A stretch of DNA of 26,379 nucleotides from Lachnospiraceae bacterium UBA3826 (lineage in GTDB: Bacteria; Bacillota; Clostridia; Lachnospirales; Lachnospiraceae), in assembly GCA_002393095.1 (NCBI GenBank), contig DGII01000166.1:1-26379 (forward strand), read 5' to 3'. This document shows, one piece after another, positions 16,342 through 24,737 of this stretch; position 1 is the stretch's first letter, and every line of letters begins with the position of its first letter. Both the position numbers and the translations under genes were made by a program. The notes under the pieces are model-generated. The model ran no database searches, was not told where the DNA came from, and saw only the letters and a program-made list of their open reading frames with translations.

Positions 16342-17145
16342 TCACTCTTCCGCTTCCCTGTATAACATGCTCTTATACTTATCCAGTCCGACATCATACC
16401 AGACGGCATTATCAAGATTGCTGTATACAATGTAATTCTGTGTCCGTCCTATCTCCCTGAGTCCGTAATCGGTCACATCACCTATCACATTGTCATCCTG
16501 ACCGATAATGACATAATCACACTGGTATCCGGTGGCCAATGATACCAGCCTGTCTGCATATATATCACGACCCATATATATGTCAAAAAGCTCATTATCC
16601 GCTCTCTTCCAACTGTCAACCATACTGTCCCTTCCAAAAGGGAGCATTATATCCGTTGTATACTGTCTCACGAAATGAACAAGCTCCGGCGGGAATGCCA
16701 CCCATATACGCTTTCCCTTCTCTTGAGGCCTGACCATGTCACACAGCTCTATGACTTCATCCGGCAGATGATAGGCATTCTCCGCCTTATCAAAGACCAC
16801 TCCCATATACGCATAGCTCCCACAGAGTGATAACAGAAGACATACAAGCGCCACTCCGAGCCCTAAGTGATTGCCTATAACCTTAACGGCACTGTAAGCG
16901 ATTACCAGCGTCATGGGCAGAAGCCACAGTATCCTGTAATATGTTCCCTCGTCAAGCATATTATAAGCCATATGAAAGTAAGGTATGAAAAAGAGCACCT
17001 GTATGACCGTAGGTACGGTTACAAGCAGCAGCTTAAGACTCTTATTCTCCTCTGCAAACCACAGATACATAAGAGCCGCTATGAATAACAGGCAATAATA
17101 TCCTGTTCCGTTATATGCTTTGAATATCTCAACTATCTGTGTCAT
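16342..17145 (-). CDS. Membrane protein resembling the C-terminal half of a GT-C/DUF6077-type protein
   Basis: 267 residues. Four hydrophobic segments (about 15-31, 38-56, 69-89, 94-117) are followed by a soluble domain (about 130-267). EGTYYRILWLLPMTLVIAY (66-84) is the sort of helix start seen in the second half of large GT-C-like membrane proteins. The soluble tail includes GKRIWVAFPPELVHFVRQY and a YVIIGQDD strand, typical of the C-terminal outer domain of such enzymes. The start ATG is preceded by GGGAGAAAGT, a good ribosome site, 35 bp after the stop of a 359-residue membrane protein that looks like the matching N-terminal half. The two frames differ and the gap has stops in the downstream frame, so simple read-through is not possible. 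No catalytic motif is visible in this piece alone. Function is unknown. Confidence 0.7.
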   Translation of the reverse strand: MTQIVEIFKAYNGTGYYCLLFIAALMYLWFAEENKSLKLLLVTVPTVIQVLFFIPYFHMAYNMLDEGTYYRILWLLPMTLVIAYSAVKVIGNHLGLGVALVCLLLSLCGSYAYMGVVFDKAENAYHLPDEVIELCDMVRPQEKGKRIWVAFPPELVHFVRQYTTDIMLPFGRDSMVDSWKRADNELFDIYMGRDIYADRLVSLATGYQCDYVIIGQDDNVIGDVTDYGLREIGRTQNYIVYSNLDNAVWYDVGLDKYKSMLYREAEE

Positions 17146-17180
17146 ACTTTCTCCCGTTCACATACAGCGCTATGCCACTC

Positions 17181-18260
17181 TCACATAAGCAGATATACTG
17201 CTCCGTATACAACCAGAGGTACGCATGTGATCATCAGCTTAAGGGCTATCTGAACATCTCTCTTACATATGGACATGGTTATGCCGTATATGCCTATGAG
17301 CAGAGCCATAAGGAATACACTCGCCGTACTGCACATGGCAGCCGTTATATTAAGAGCAAAAAGCGTTATCCAATATCCCAATGTCTGCCTGTCTTCTTCC
17401 CCTTCATCGCTCTTGAATATGGAGATCAAAAGCCATATCGCAGAACCTATCACCAGATTGGCAAGCATGGACTTACCCTGCCATGACCTTGTAAGCAGGA
17501 ACGTCGCATCGGTATAGATCGATACGTTACCGAATATATACATGATATTGACGAATATCATGAAAGCGGCGTTTTTCTTAGAGTCACCGTTAAAAAGGAG
17601 CACTCCGCAGTTATAATATATCACATAAAGCACCGGTATAAGCAGGATACCTATGACCGAGTGAGCTATTATCGTTGAGTGAATACCGCTGACCCTTGCC
17701 AAAAAAGCTATCCACACCGGAACTGCCGCAAGCGCATGTCTTAAGTCCATGGAGGTAGACAGTCCTGTATAGGGCTTGATACGGTACAGCGTATCCGTCT
17801 CATTGGTAAGCAACGACTGTACCACATAGTATGCATCATCTCCGTCAAAGGCTTCCATGCAGATATACATTATCACCTGAAAAAGTACGGCTGCCGCGGC
17901 CACAAGCCACAGCACCGTCTCCTCTCCGGTAAGACGCCTCCTGTCCTTTAATCTTGTATCATCCGCATCCGCTGACTCCGTCCTCTTCCTTACGCGGAAG
18001 TTGTATAAGATGATACCTGCCATGGCAAGCGCACATTCCGTACCCATATACATGGCAACTATTAAGGGGAATCCGTCAGATTTAAGGATTATGACCGGTA
18101 CGGATATAAGCTCGAAGATTGCCAGAGATATGACGAATCCGAGAATATATATAACCGATATGACACGCCTGTCACCATCTATGAAAGACGCCGGGAGCAA
18201 TCCTATACAATATGGAATTATTATAAGCACCACGATCAGTGCGATCACCTTTGTAATCAT
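17181..18260 (-). CDS. DUF6077-like polytopic membrane protein, probable N-terminal half of a GT-C-type enzyme
   Basis: 359 residues with about nine hydrophobic segments. A polar loop with many Arg/Asp residues (88-112) lies between helix 3 and the next. MEAFDGDDAYYVVQSLL (135-151) gives an acidic outer loop with D139, D141 and D142 right after a helix, and MDLRHALAAVPVWIAFLAR follows, as in the DUF6077 membrane family and GT-C enzymes generally. The protein stops shortly after a helix (ALKLMITCVPLVVYGAVYLLM, split about 339-359), where a full-length enzyme would be expected to continue with more helices and an outer domain. Those appear in the next gene. Gaps to both neighbours are 18-35 bp. 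Inference: a glycosyltransferase subunit or an ancient split gene. Family name is from memory of motif style, with moderate certainty. Confidence 0.68.
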   Translation of the reverse strand: MITKVIALIVVLIIIPYCIGLLPASFIDGDRRVISVIYILGFVISLAIFELISVPVIILKSDGFPLIVAMYMGTECALAMAGIILYNFRVRKRTESADADDTRLKDRRRLTGEETVLWLVAAAAVLFQVIMYICMEAFDGDDAYYVVQSLLTNETDTLYRIKPYTGLSTSMDLRHALAAVPVWIAFLARVSGIHSTIIAHSVIGILLIPVLYVIYYNCGVLLFNGDSKKNAAFMIFVNIMYIFGNVSIYTDATFLLTRSWQGKSMLANLVIGSAIWLLISIFKSDEGEEDRQTLGYWITLFALNITAAMCSTASVFLMALLIGIYGITMSICKRDVQIALKLMITCVPLVVYGAVYLLM

Positions 18261-18278
18261 ATTCTCATTCCTGTCTGC

Positions 18279-19334
18279 CTACAGATCTATGCTGTCATAA
18301 TCATAATCGTATGCAAGCTCTCTGAGTATTGCAAGCTCATCATCAAGTTCATCCACTGTCACCCTTCTTCTGCCGCTTGCCATGCAGTCTACCATATAAT
18401 CACATACCTTCGGACTATAGTGGGTATAATCCGCATAATTATTGAAATCACAGATTATATCCCTATCATTCTGGAAGAAATACACTTCCACGTTGTCGTA
18501 CTCAAGAAGCCGCCTTGTCATATAGTCATATTTGGCGATTATCTTGTCTATCTGCCCCTGCCTCTTGGCATCATACCAGTACAGGATGCTGTACGGCGGA
18601 TAGAATACAGTATACATTGTTTCGGGGTGAGCTTCAATATAGGGGATAATATTGGTGGACAGGTTAGCCTCGATACCCGCAATATAATCATCCGTGGGTG
18701 TCTCATCCTTTATCTCCTTAGCGGGAGTATAGTAAAGCCTTACGTTGGCAAGGTTGTAGTGCATAGGCTGCCACCATGGCTTATATATCATATTCCAGTC
18801 GGACTTATCCGAGCTGTCCGCCAAAGGTCTCAATACATAATCAAGCAGGACCGTCTTATTCCATATGTATTTCACATCATTGAAAGGATTATCATCATAC
18901 AGATAATCCGTAATCGGGAACTTGGTCTGTTCGGTGTCGCAGGAATAATTAAGCTCATCTATCCCCAAAAACACCCTCTTTAGAGATTCACCCTTTGCCT
19001 TATATATCTTAGACAGGATTATCTCCTGATCCTTGGGATAGGCTCCGTTATAGCTAAGCTTCTGTGTCTTAAGCCCCATCTTCTCTGCGAATCTGTCCGT
19101 ATCAAAAGCCACCGTCATAGATGAACCTAACAGCACGCTGTCATAATCCATATGCGCCGCAAGGCCCGGATTCATATCCACCTGATCATCCACTACATAC
19201 GGGAATGACTTAAGCGGTGCATGGTAATGGAAAAACGGGTCGACCGTAACAACCAAAGCACCGGCAAGCACAAGGCCCAAAACCGATGTTACTATAAATG
19301 CTACTATGAATTTTCCGTCATTGTCTCTATTCAT
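18279..19334 (-). CDS. SGNH-fold partner of the MBOAT O-acyltransferase (DltD/AlgX-like)
   Basis: 351 residues. One N-terminal helix (9-31) ends in VDPFFHYH, the opening style of DltD/AlgJ-like and related extracytoplasmic SGNH proteins. VLLGSSMTVAF (67-77) supplies the nucleophile block (S72 or S71) and DYTHYSPKV (302-310) the D302-x-x-H305 dyad. The middle contains YTVFYPPYSILYW, matching the family's third block region. It is secreted but held by the N-terminal helix. Its ATG overlaps the MBOAT stop in a TGATG, so translation is tightly coupled. In known pairs (PatA/PatB, AlgI/AlgX, DltB/DltD) the MBOAT protein passes an acyl group across the membrane and the SGNH protein puts it on the polymer. 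The C-terminal 40 residues are acidic and repetitive (YDYDYD) and not catalytic. Confidence 0.85.
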   Translation of the reverse strand: MNRDNDGKFIVAFIVTSVLGLVLAGALVVTVDPFFHYHAPLKSFPYVVDDQVDMNPGLAAHMDYDSVLLGSSMTVAFDTDRFAEKMGLKTQKLSYNGAYPKDQEIILSKIYKAKGESLKRVFLGIDELNYSCDTEQTKFPITDYLYDDNPFNDVKYIWNKTVLLDYVLRPLADSSDKSDWNMIYKPWWQPMHYNLANVRLYYTPAKEIKDETPTDDYIAGIEANLSTNIIPYIEAHPETMYTVFYPPYSILYWYDAKRQGQIDKIIAKYDYMTRRLLEYDNVEVYFFQNDRDIICDFNNYADYTHYSPKVCDYMVDCMASGRRRVTVDELDDELAILRELAYDYDYDSIDL

Positions 19335-20794
19335 CAGAAATTAAAATACAGGAATGTACTGACCCCTGAAAGGGAAAGAACACACCATACAAAAATAATT
19401 CCGAGCACCACACCGTAAAAGGTGCGATACCTCATCTTCCCGGTTACCTTAAGCGCATTCGGGGCAAAAAATACAACTGCAAGTGATACAACCGTATAAA
19501 GGATCATTACGATATATCTGCCGGCCTCGGACCCGGTAAGATGCAGTACCTTCAAGACGTACCAGAATTCTCCCGAATTAAAGCCCTTAAGAAAGCCGTC
19601 TCCAAGTCTTGACAATCCTCCGTGAACGACTCTTCCAAGGAGTGTAAGAGCCTCGGAAGTATCTTTGGCACGGAAGAATACCCATGCTATACATATGAAT
19701 ATAAATGTCAGTATATGGAACAGTGCCTTATCACACTTTATCGCAGTTTTATCCCTCAAAAGTCTTACTGTCACATACAGGACTCCGTGCATGAGTCCCC
19801 ATATAATGAAGTTAAAGCCGGCTCCGTGCCAGATCCCGCTTATAAGAAAGACGATCATTAGGTTGACATAAGTTCTAAATTCGCCTTTTCTGCTTCCACC
19901 CAGCGGAATATACACATTCCGCGTCAGGAACTTATTGAGGGTAATATGCCAGCTTCTCCAAAAATCTATGATATTACGGGATTTATACGGTGAATCGAAA
20001 TTGACTGGTATATCTATGCCAAAGAGCGCTCCAAGTCCGATAGCCATATTACAGTAACCGTTAAAATCAAAATAAAGCTGCAATGCGTAAAAGAGGATCG
20101 CAAGCAAAGCCTCCGGTGAATTGATGTATCCTGCCGATGCATATGCGTAATCGACACTTTTGCCAAAGGTATCGGCAATTAACACCTTACTTGCAAGTCC
20201 GGCTATGAATATGGCGATACCCCGTCTGAATCTGTCCCTGTCAAAGCCCGTATCCGGTCCGATCTTAGCATACTGCGGCATCATACTGCCGTAATCGGCT
20301 ATGGGGCCTGCGATAAGCTGGGGGAAAAAGCTTACGAACAGTGCGTAATCAATAAAGGTGCAGTCTGTGACATCTCCCCTGTAGGTATCCGCCAAAAATC
20401 CTATCTGCTGGAAGGTGAAAAAGCTTATTCCAAGCGGTAAAAGGATATCCTTAAGCGGTATATCCGTCTTAAATACCGCATTGACGCATTCCGTCAGAAA
20501 GTCAAAGTGCTTATAATACACTAACAGCAGAACATTACCTGTCACTCCTATGACAAGCGCCGGCTTCATCTTACCTTCTCCCGCCGCCTTCATCCATAGA
20601 TACACAAGATAGTTGAACAGTATTGAGCATACCATTATGGTCAGATATCCGATATTAAAATATCCGTAGAACCATAATGACATTCCTATAAGCCATACCT
20701 TGGGAGGTGTAGTGCCCGTCCTCTTAAGTAAGGTGTAACCTGCAAGTGCCACAGGCAAAAACAGGAATATGAAAATATATGAATTAAAAAGCAT
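19334..20794 (-). CDS. MBOAT family O-acyltransferase (AlgI/DltB/PatA-like)
   Basis: 486 residues, the usual size. It opens MLFNSYIFIFLFLPVAL, as in AlgI-type proteins, and shows IAGPIADYGSMMPQ (161-174), YFDFNGYCNMAIGLG (241-255), DFWRSWHITLNKFLTRNVY (277-295, H283) and SGIWHGAGFNFIIWG (319-333), where H323 is the conserved active-site His. About 11 membrane segments are seen. It transfers an acyl group, most often acetate, from a cytoplasmic donor through the membrane. The SGNH gene that follows is coupled by one shared base, making a complete O-acylation pair. The preceding surface protein gene ends 29 bp upstream. The acceptor is not known; a wall-linked glycan made by this locus or peptidoglycan are both possible. 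Confidence 0.93.
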   Translation of the reverse strand: MLFNSYIFIFLFLPVALAGYTLLKRTGTTPPKVWLIGMSLWFYGYFNIGYLTIMVCSILFNYLVYLWMKAAGEGKMKPALVIGVTGNVLLLVYYKHFDFLTECVNAVFKTDIPLKDILLPLGISFFTFQQIGFLADTYRGDVTDCTFIDYALFVSFFPQLIAGPIADYGSMMPQYAKIGPDTGFDRDRFRRGIAIFIAGLASKVLIADTFGKSVDYAYASAGYINSPEALLAILFYALQLYFDFNGYCNMAIGLGALFGIDIPVNFDSPYKSRNIIDFWRSWHITLNKFLTRNVYIPLGGSRKGEFRTYVNLMIVFLISGIWHGAGFNFIIWGLMHGVLYVTVRLLRDKTAIKCDKALFHILTFIFICIAWVFFRAKDTSEALTLLGRVVHGGLSRLGDGFLKGFNSGEFWYVLKVLHLTGSEAGRYIVMILYTVVSLAVVFFAPNALKVTGKMRYRTFYGVVLGIIFVWCVLSLSGVSTFLYFNF

Positions 20795-20823
20795 ATCCCC
20801 TCTGCTCCTTAGAGCCTACCTTC

Positions 20824-23800
20824 CTATCTGTCATCATCCAGATCAAAGTAGAAATCATCATCCTTATTCTTAGCAAGACCTGTCTTTAACAGAACGAATA
20901 TAAGCACTCCCAGACCTCCTGCAAGGATCACTGCCATTACTGCGAACATTGCCACATTACTTCCGTTATTAACTATCATCTGCTTGTCACTGAAGCTTAT
21001 GACATAATCGGAGGCATGCTTCATATTGAATGCAGCCCTTCCTGTCATATCCACCTTCACGGAGTCCACAAGCTCAAGCCTGTCTCTGTCTTCGTTATAA
21101 TAATACAGGTTCGCATATTTTCCTGCGTGCTCTTCTCCTGTCTCCACGGTAAGAAGTGCATCGAAGCCAAAGGCTCCGTCATAGGCTATGGACATTGTCA
21201 TATAGTCATCCGTCTTAAGTCTCTTAACTATCTTATCCGGTATATTCGCCTCTCCGAAGGTTACAGTCATATCCATTCCTTCAAGCTGCTCCTTAACCGT
21301 ATCATCACCGGATATCTGCCAGCTTGCTCCTTCGCCGGCTTCTATCTCGATATTATCTGTCCTGTCTGTATCCTCTGATTCCTCCGTGCTCTTATTAAGC
21401 TCCTCTTTAGAGTCCGTATCCTCAGCGGAAGTGCTGCTTACCTCTTCACTGCTGCTGTCCTCCACAGAGGCAATATCGCTCTTATCCGTTACAAGAGACG
21501 TGATCTGCGGCATTACAACTGCCGGAGTTGAAGCAGCGGTAGTTACCTCATTAACAGGCGCTTCCACAACAGTCTCCTTCCCTGCATCAGAACCGCTGAC
21601 AGATGCCGGTGCTGATTCCTGCGTGGGTGCTGCCGACTGTGTAGGAGCTGCTGTGGTTGTTGGTGCCGTCGTGGGTGTAGGTGTTACTGCCTGTGTAGGC
21701 TTAACCAATGTCGTTATCTGCGGCACTACCGGTGTAGGCGTTGCCGTGATCGCAGGCGTAACGGCCTTCGTGGGCATTGATGCCGTGGTAGGTGCCGCCG
21801 TGGGTGTAGGTGTTACCCCCTGTGTAGGCCTAACCAATGTCGTTATCTGCGGCACTACCGGCGTGGGCGTTGCCGTGATCGCAGGCGTAACGGCCTTCGT
21901 GGGCACTGATACCGTGGTAGGTGCTGCCGTGGGTGTAGGTGTTACTGCCTGTGTAGGCTTAACCAATGTCGTTATCTGCGGCACTACCGGCGTGGGCGTT
22001 GCAGTGATCGCAGGCGTAACAGCCTTCGTGGGCACCGATGCCGTGGTAGGTGCCGTCGTGGGTGTAGGTGTTACTGCCTGTGTAGGCCTAACCAATGTCG
22101 TTATCTGCGGCACTACCGGCGTAGGCGTTGCCGTGATCGCAGGCGTAACGGCCTTCGTAGGCACTGATGCCTTCGTAGGTACTGCTGTAGGTGTTGGTGT
22201 CACCCCCGGAACAGATGTAGGCACCGGAGTTACTGCTGCCGTGGGGATATACTCATATCCGCATATATCACATACGCTCTTTCCGTTTTTAGTAACCATG
22301 TGATGCCCCGCAGCCTTGGCATCTTCCGTATAGGAATCTCCGCAGGAACAGGTATATGTCTTCACTCCGTCAGCCGTACAGGTAGAGGTGTCAGATGACA
22401 AGGTATAATCATGCGTATGCTCCTGTAATGTAGGCTCCGTATAACCGCATCTGGTACACTTTCCGTCCACCATATTATGACCCAGAGTGGTGCAATCCTC
22501 ATCCGTTACCTTCTCCTCGACCTTAAGGCTTTCGCTTTCGCCGCATATCTCACATGTCCTTGTTATATATCCGCCTGCCGGCTCACTCCACTGTGAGAAT
22601 CTATGCTCAGAGCATATGACGCTTACAGGTATCTCTATTCCCTCTGTCACATTATAATTGGCTTCATCCGGACAATATGTCGCCATATAGCTGTAGGTGC
22701 CTGCTTTGGCTGCAACAGTCTGAAGAGCATCCTCCCATACGAAGTGGTTGGGAAGCGCTACAGTCTGAAGCTCAGCACCGGCAGATGCGCTTATATCCTC
22801 AGGAATATCTATATCGGCTGCATCCACGGTCGCTTTCGATACACTCACCTCAAGCGTCATCGTCATACTGTTGTATCTGCTTTCATCCGGACTGTATATG
22901 GCAGTATATCCCTGATTGTCCACAACAGGAACGGTAGATGCATCCACCCATGTGAAGCTGTCCGGAAGTGATATATCTCCCAGAGTCTTATCCGGATCAT
23001 ATGTAAGCTCTATATCAGGGCGTTCAACATCTCCGATAGCTATATCCGCTTTGATCACGGATACCTTACAGCTTACACTTCCTGCTGTGCCTGCCCTACA
23101 GGTGATCACAGCACTACCCGGCCTCTTGCCTGTTATGACACCGTTCTCATCCACCGCCGCTATCGAAGTATCCGAAGAAGAGTATGTATACTCATACGCC
23201 TCGGAGATACCTCCGTTGATATAGGGAATTATGACTGCATTCTGCTCTACCGGAAGATTCTCTACCTCTTCAATATTAACAGACAGAGTATCGGGGCTTT
23301 CCGGCTTAACCGAACGTCCGGAAGGCATATTGTTATATACCGGTATCCTGAATACAAAGGGGGTTCCGCTTAGAAGCCCTGTATTCTTATATGCTTTATA
23401 AGCAGAAGAGGCTTCTGAACTGGGAGCCGCGATATTCTGCATATACTGATGAGTGAGCACGCCATAGAAGGAGGCGTCCACATCGAATTTCTGCAGGTAA
23501 AGCGTATCCTGTCCCTTGCTCACATATCCGTTGCACAGGAAAGTAACTCCACCCTCCAAAGCCTTGATCCGGCTGTCCCAGCCATTCTCCTTAGCATAGG
23601 TCAGACCGCCGATTATGGGGTTACTTGAGACTGCACCCACATTATAGTAATTATAATATCCTTCAAAGCCTGCGTATGTTCCGCTTATAAGAGGTGATGT
23701 TCCCTGTACCCCCTGTTCCTGTCTCACTCTGGCAGCCTGCAGGATAGGACTTATGTTGTATCTGTCGGCAAGAGTCATGAACTGCGCCGCATAGGTAACA

Positions 23801-24702
23801 GACTCTCCTTCGATCCCTCCTGACATGAATGTCCCGTTTAGGACCTTTTTCACGGATTCCTCCGTGTGATAGCTCTTATTGTAGGTCTGCTGTTCGAATT
23901 GGAATATTTGCGTCTCGCTTAAGAAGTTTCTGGGGTCCATATAGTACGCTATGATCCCGTCAGTGGCATAGGACCAGCTATTGTCGTACTTAGCCTCTAT
24001 CCACGAGCTTTTTGCTGATTTTGTATAGATAAGACTGTATGCACCCGTTCCCTCGGCTGCCACACAAGGGTTGAAGTCAAGACCTGTAGACTGTTTTACG
24101 AATATCCATTCAGGATGAGCCTTCTTAAGCTCATACAATGCATCCTTATAGCTTTCCGGGAATGCCTCGATATCCGAGCAATCCGTCTCGGATGAGGTAC
24201 TTTCCCTTTTTACGGTAGTGACATATCGCTCCTCCCATGCCAGGAAGCGTTCGTCGGCACAGGCTAAGAACTCTCTCTCCACATAGCCTGTATATGTACC
24301 GCCTTCACTGTTGTACTGCACCTTATACCAGATATTGCGACCGCTGTCCGCATCCACTCCCGTGATATATACAGACTGACCGGAAGCAACGGTGGCCACG
24401 CTGTCACTGTATGCATCGGCTTCCTTACGGATAGTGTAGACATCCTTAAGATATACGAGCGCGGATATGTAATACTCATCAGCGATATCCTCAAGGGCTT
24501 GTTGCGCTCCGCTCATATTCGATATGACATAATTGGACTTCTTGACAGCAGTTGTATCATTGGCTGCGTAAGCAGTGATCACCGCCGTGCCTACGGTCGC
24601 AATTATCAGGATTATCCCCAGAAGCGCCGCGATGACTCTGTAGCCCTTCAGATAATTACCTGTCTTAATGATCCTTAAGTTACTGTTTTTTTCGGAAAAC
24701 AT
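20824..24702 (-). CDS. Surface N-acetylglucosaminidase-like protein with SH3, Ig-like, Cys-pair, Thr/Pro repeat and C-terminal membrane anchor
   Basis: 1292 residues from ATG 24702 (AAGGAAGG 5 nt upstream); an in-frame TTG at 24735 lacks support. Order: signal sequence (about 21-46, cut near AYA-AN), SH3-like domain (89-145), glucosaminidase domain (185-430) with YYMDPRNFLSETQIFQFE and LQAARVRQEQG, whose Glu (about 329) is the likely catalytic acid of this GH73-related group, then a BIG2 Ig-like domain (475-550). Two related domains (about 555-695) with YSPDESRYN/YCPDEANYN follow, then four Cys-pair modules (CEICG, CTRCG, CSCG, CDICG; 715-815). A Thr/Pro region has four 43-residue repeats (835-1006). 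After an acidic Ser/Glu stretch comes a folded domain (about 1120-1240), one helix (1250-1272) and an acidic tail DDDFYFDLDDDR. There is no LPXTG sorting signal. Likely role: peptidoglycan hydrolase or remodelling enzyme fixed to the membrane and spanning the wall. Confidence 0.87.
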   Translation of the reverse strand: MFSEKNSNLRIIKTGNYLKGYRVIAALLGIILIIATVGTAVITAYAANDTTAVKKSNYVISNMSGAQQALEDIADEYYISALVYLKDVYTIRKEADAYSDSVATVASGQSVYITGVDADSGRNIWYKVQYNSEGGTYTGYVEREFLACADERFLAWEERYVTTVKRESTSSETDCSDIEAFPESYKDALYELKKAHPEWIFVKQSTGLDFNPCVAAEGTGAYSLIYTKSAKSSWIEAKYDNSWSYATDGIIAYYMDPRNFLSETQIFQFEQQTYNKSYHTEESVKKVLNGTFMSGGIEGESVTYAAQFMTLADRYNISPILQAARVRQEQGVQGTSPLISGTYAGFEGYYNYYNVGAVSSNPIIGGLTYAKENGWDSRIKALEGGVTFLCNGYVSKGQDTLYLQKFDVDASFYGVLTHQYMQNIAAPSSEASSAYKAYKNTGLLSGTPFVFRIPVYNNMPSGRSVKPESPDTLSVNIEEVENLPVEQNAVIIPYINGGISEAYEYTYSSSDTSIAAVDENGVITGKRPGSAVITCRAGTAGSVSCKVSVIKADIAIGDVERPDIELTYDPDKTLGDISLPDSFTWVDASTVPVVDNQGYTAIYSPDESRYNSMTMTLEVSVSKATVDAADIDIPEDISASAGAELQTVALPNHFVWEDALQTVAAKAGTYSYMATYCPDEANYNVTEGIEIPVSVICSEHRFSQWSEPAGGYITRTCEICGESESLKVEEKVTDEDCTTLGHNMVDGKCTRCGYTEPTLQEHTHDYTLSSDTSTCTADGVKTYTCSCGDSYTEDAKAAGHHMVTKNGKSVCDICGYEYIPTAAVTPVPTSVPGVTPTPTAVPTKASVPTKAVTPAITATPTPVVPQITTLVRPTQAVTPTPTTAPTTASVPTKAVTPAITATPTPVVPQITTLVKPTQAVTPTPTAAPTTVSVPTKAVTPAITATPTPVVPQITTLVRPTQGVTPTPTAAPTTASMPTKAVTPAITATPTPVVPQITTLVKPTQAVTPTPTTAPTTTAAPTQSAAPTQESAPASVSGSDAGKETVVEAPVNEVTTAASTPAVVMPQITSLVTDKSDIASVEDSSSEEVSSTSAEDTDSKEELNKSTEESEDTDRTDNIEIEAGEGASWQISGDDTVKEQLEGMDMTVTFGEANIPDKIVKRLKTDDYMTMSIAYDGAFGFDALLTVETGEEHAGKYANLYYYNEDRDRLELVDSVKVDMTGRAAFNMKHASDYVISFSDKQMIVNNGSNVAMFAVMAVILAGGLGVLIFVLLKTGLAKNKDDDFYFDLDDDR
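21685..22200 (-). repeat. Four tandem 129-bp (43-residue) repeats in the surface protein gene
   Basis: The word CGTTATCTGCGGCAC starts at 21712, 21841, 21970 and 22099, exactly 129 bp apart each time, and the surrounding bases are nearly identical. Each unit encodes a Thr/Pro-rich block with TPTPT at the start and VVPQITTLV near the end. A fifth unit begins (TPTPTTAPTT) but drifts into other sequence, and a worn echo VVMPQITSLV appears about 60 residues later. Unit length is a multiple of three, so gain or loss of copies keeps the frame. Confidence 0.95.
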
Positions 24703-24737
24703 ATGATCCTTCCTTATCCCCAAATATCCTTCCAAGC

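Noticed and set aside
17146..17180. Frameshift error joining the 359- and 267-residue membrane proteins
   Set aside because: Stops are present in the downstream frame before its ATG (TAG and TGA), and the ATG has its own GGGAG site; one indel would not restore a single frame cleanly. An older split remains possible.
20824..20950. LPXTG-type sortase signal at the surface protein C-terminus
   Set aside because: There is a hydrophobic helix but no LPxTG-like motif before it, and the tail after it is acidic, not basic; this is a plain membrane anchor.
21685..22200. Possible CRISPR array because of regular repeats
   Set aside because: Units are 129 bp, contiguous, in frame with a long gene and contain no unique spacers.
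21386..22303. Plus-strand open frame of 305 codons rich in Val/Gly/Ala
   Set aside because: It is the exact antisense of the Thr/Pro repeat block of the surface protein; the repetitive codons remove stops on the other strand. It has no ribosome site and low-complexity content only.
24703..24735. TTG start giving an 11-residue longer surface protein
   Set aside because: ATG 24702 has AAGGAAGG at good spacing and gives a normal signal sequence.
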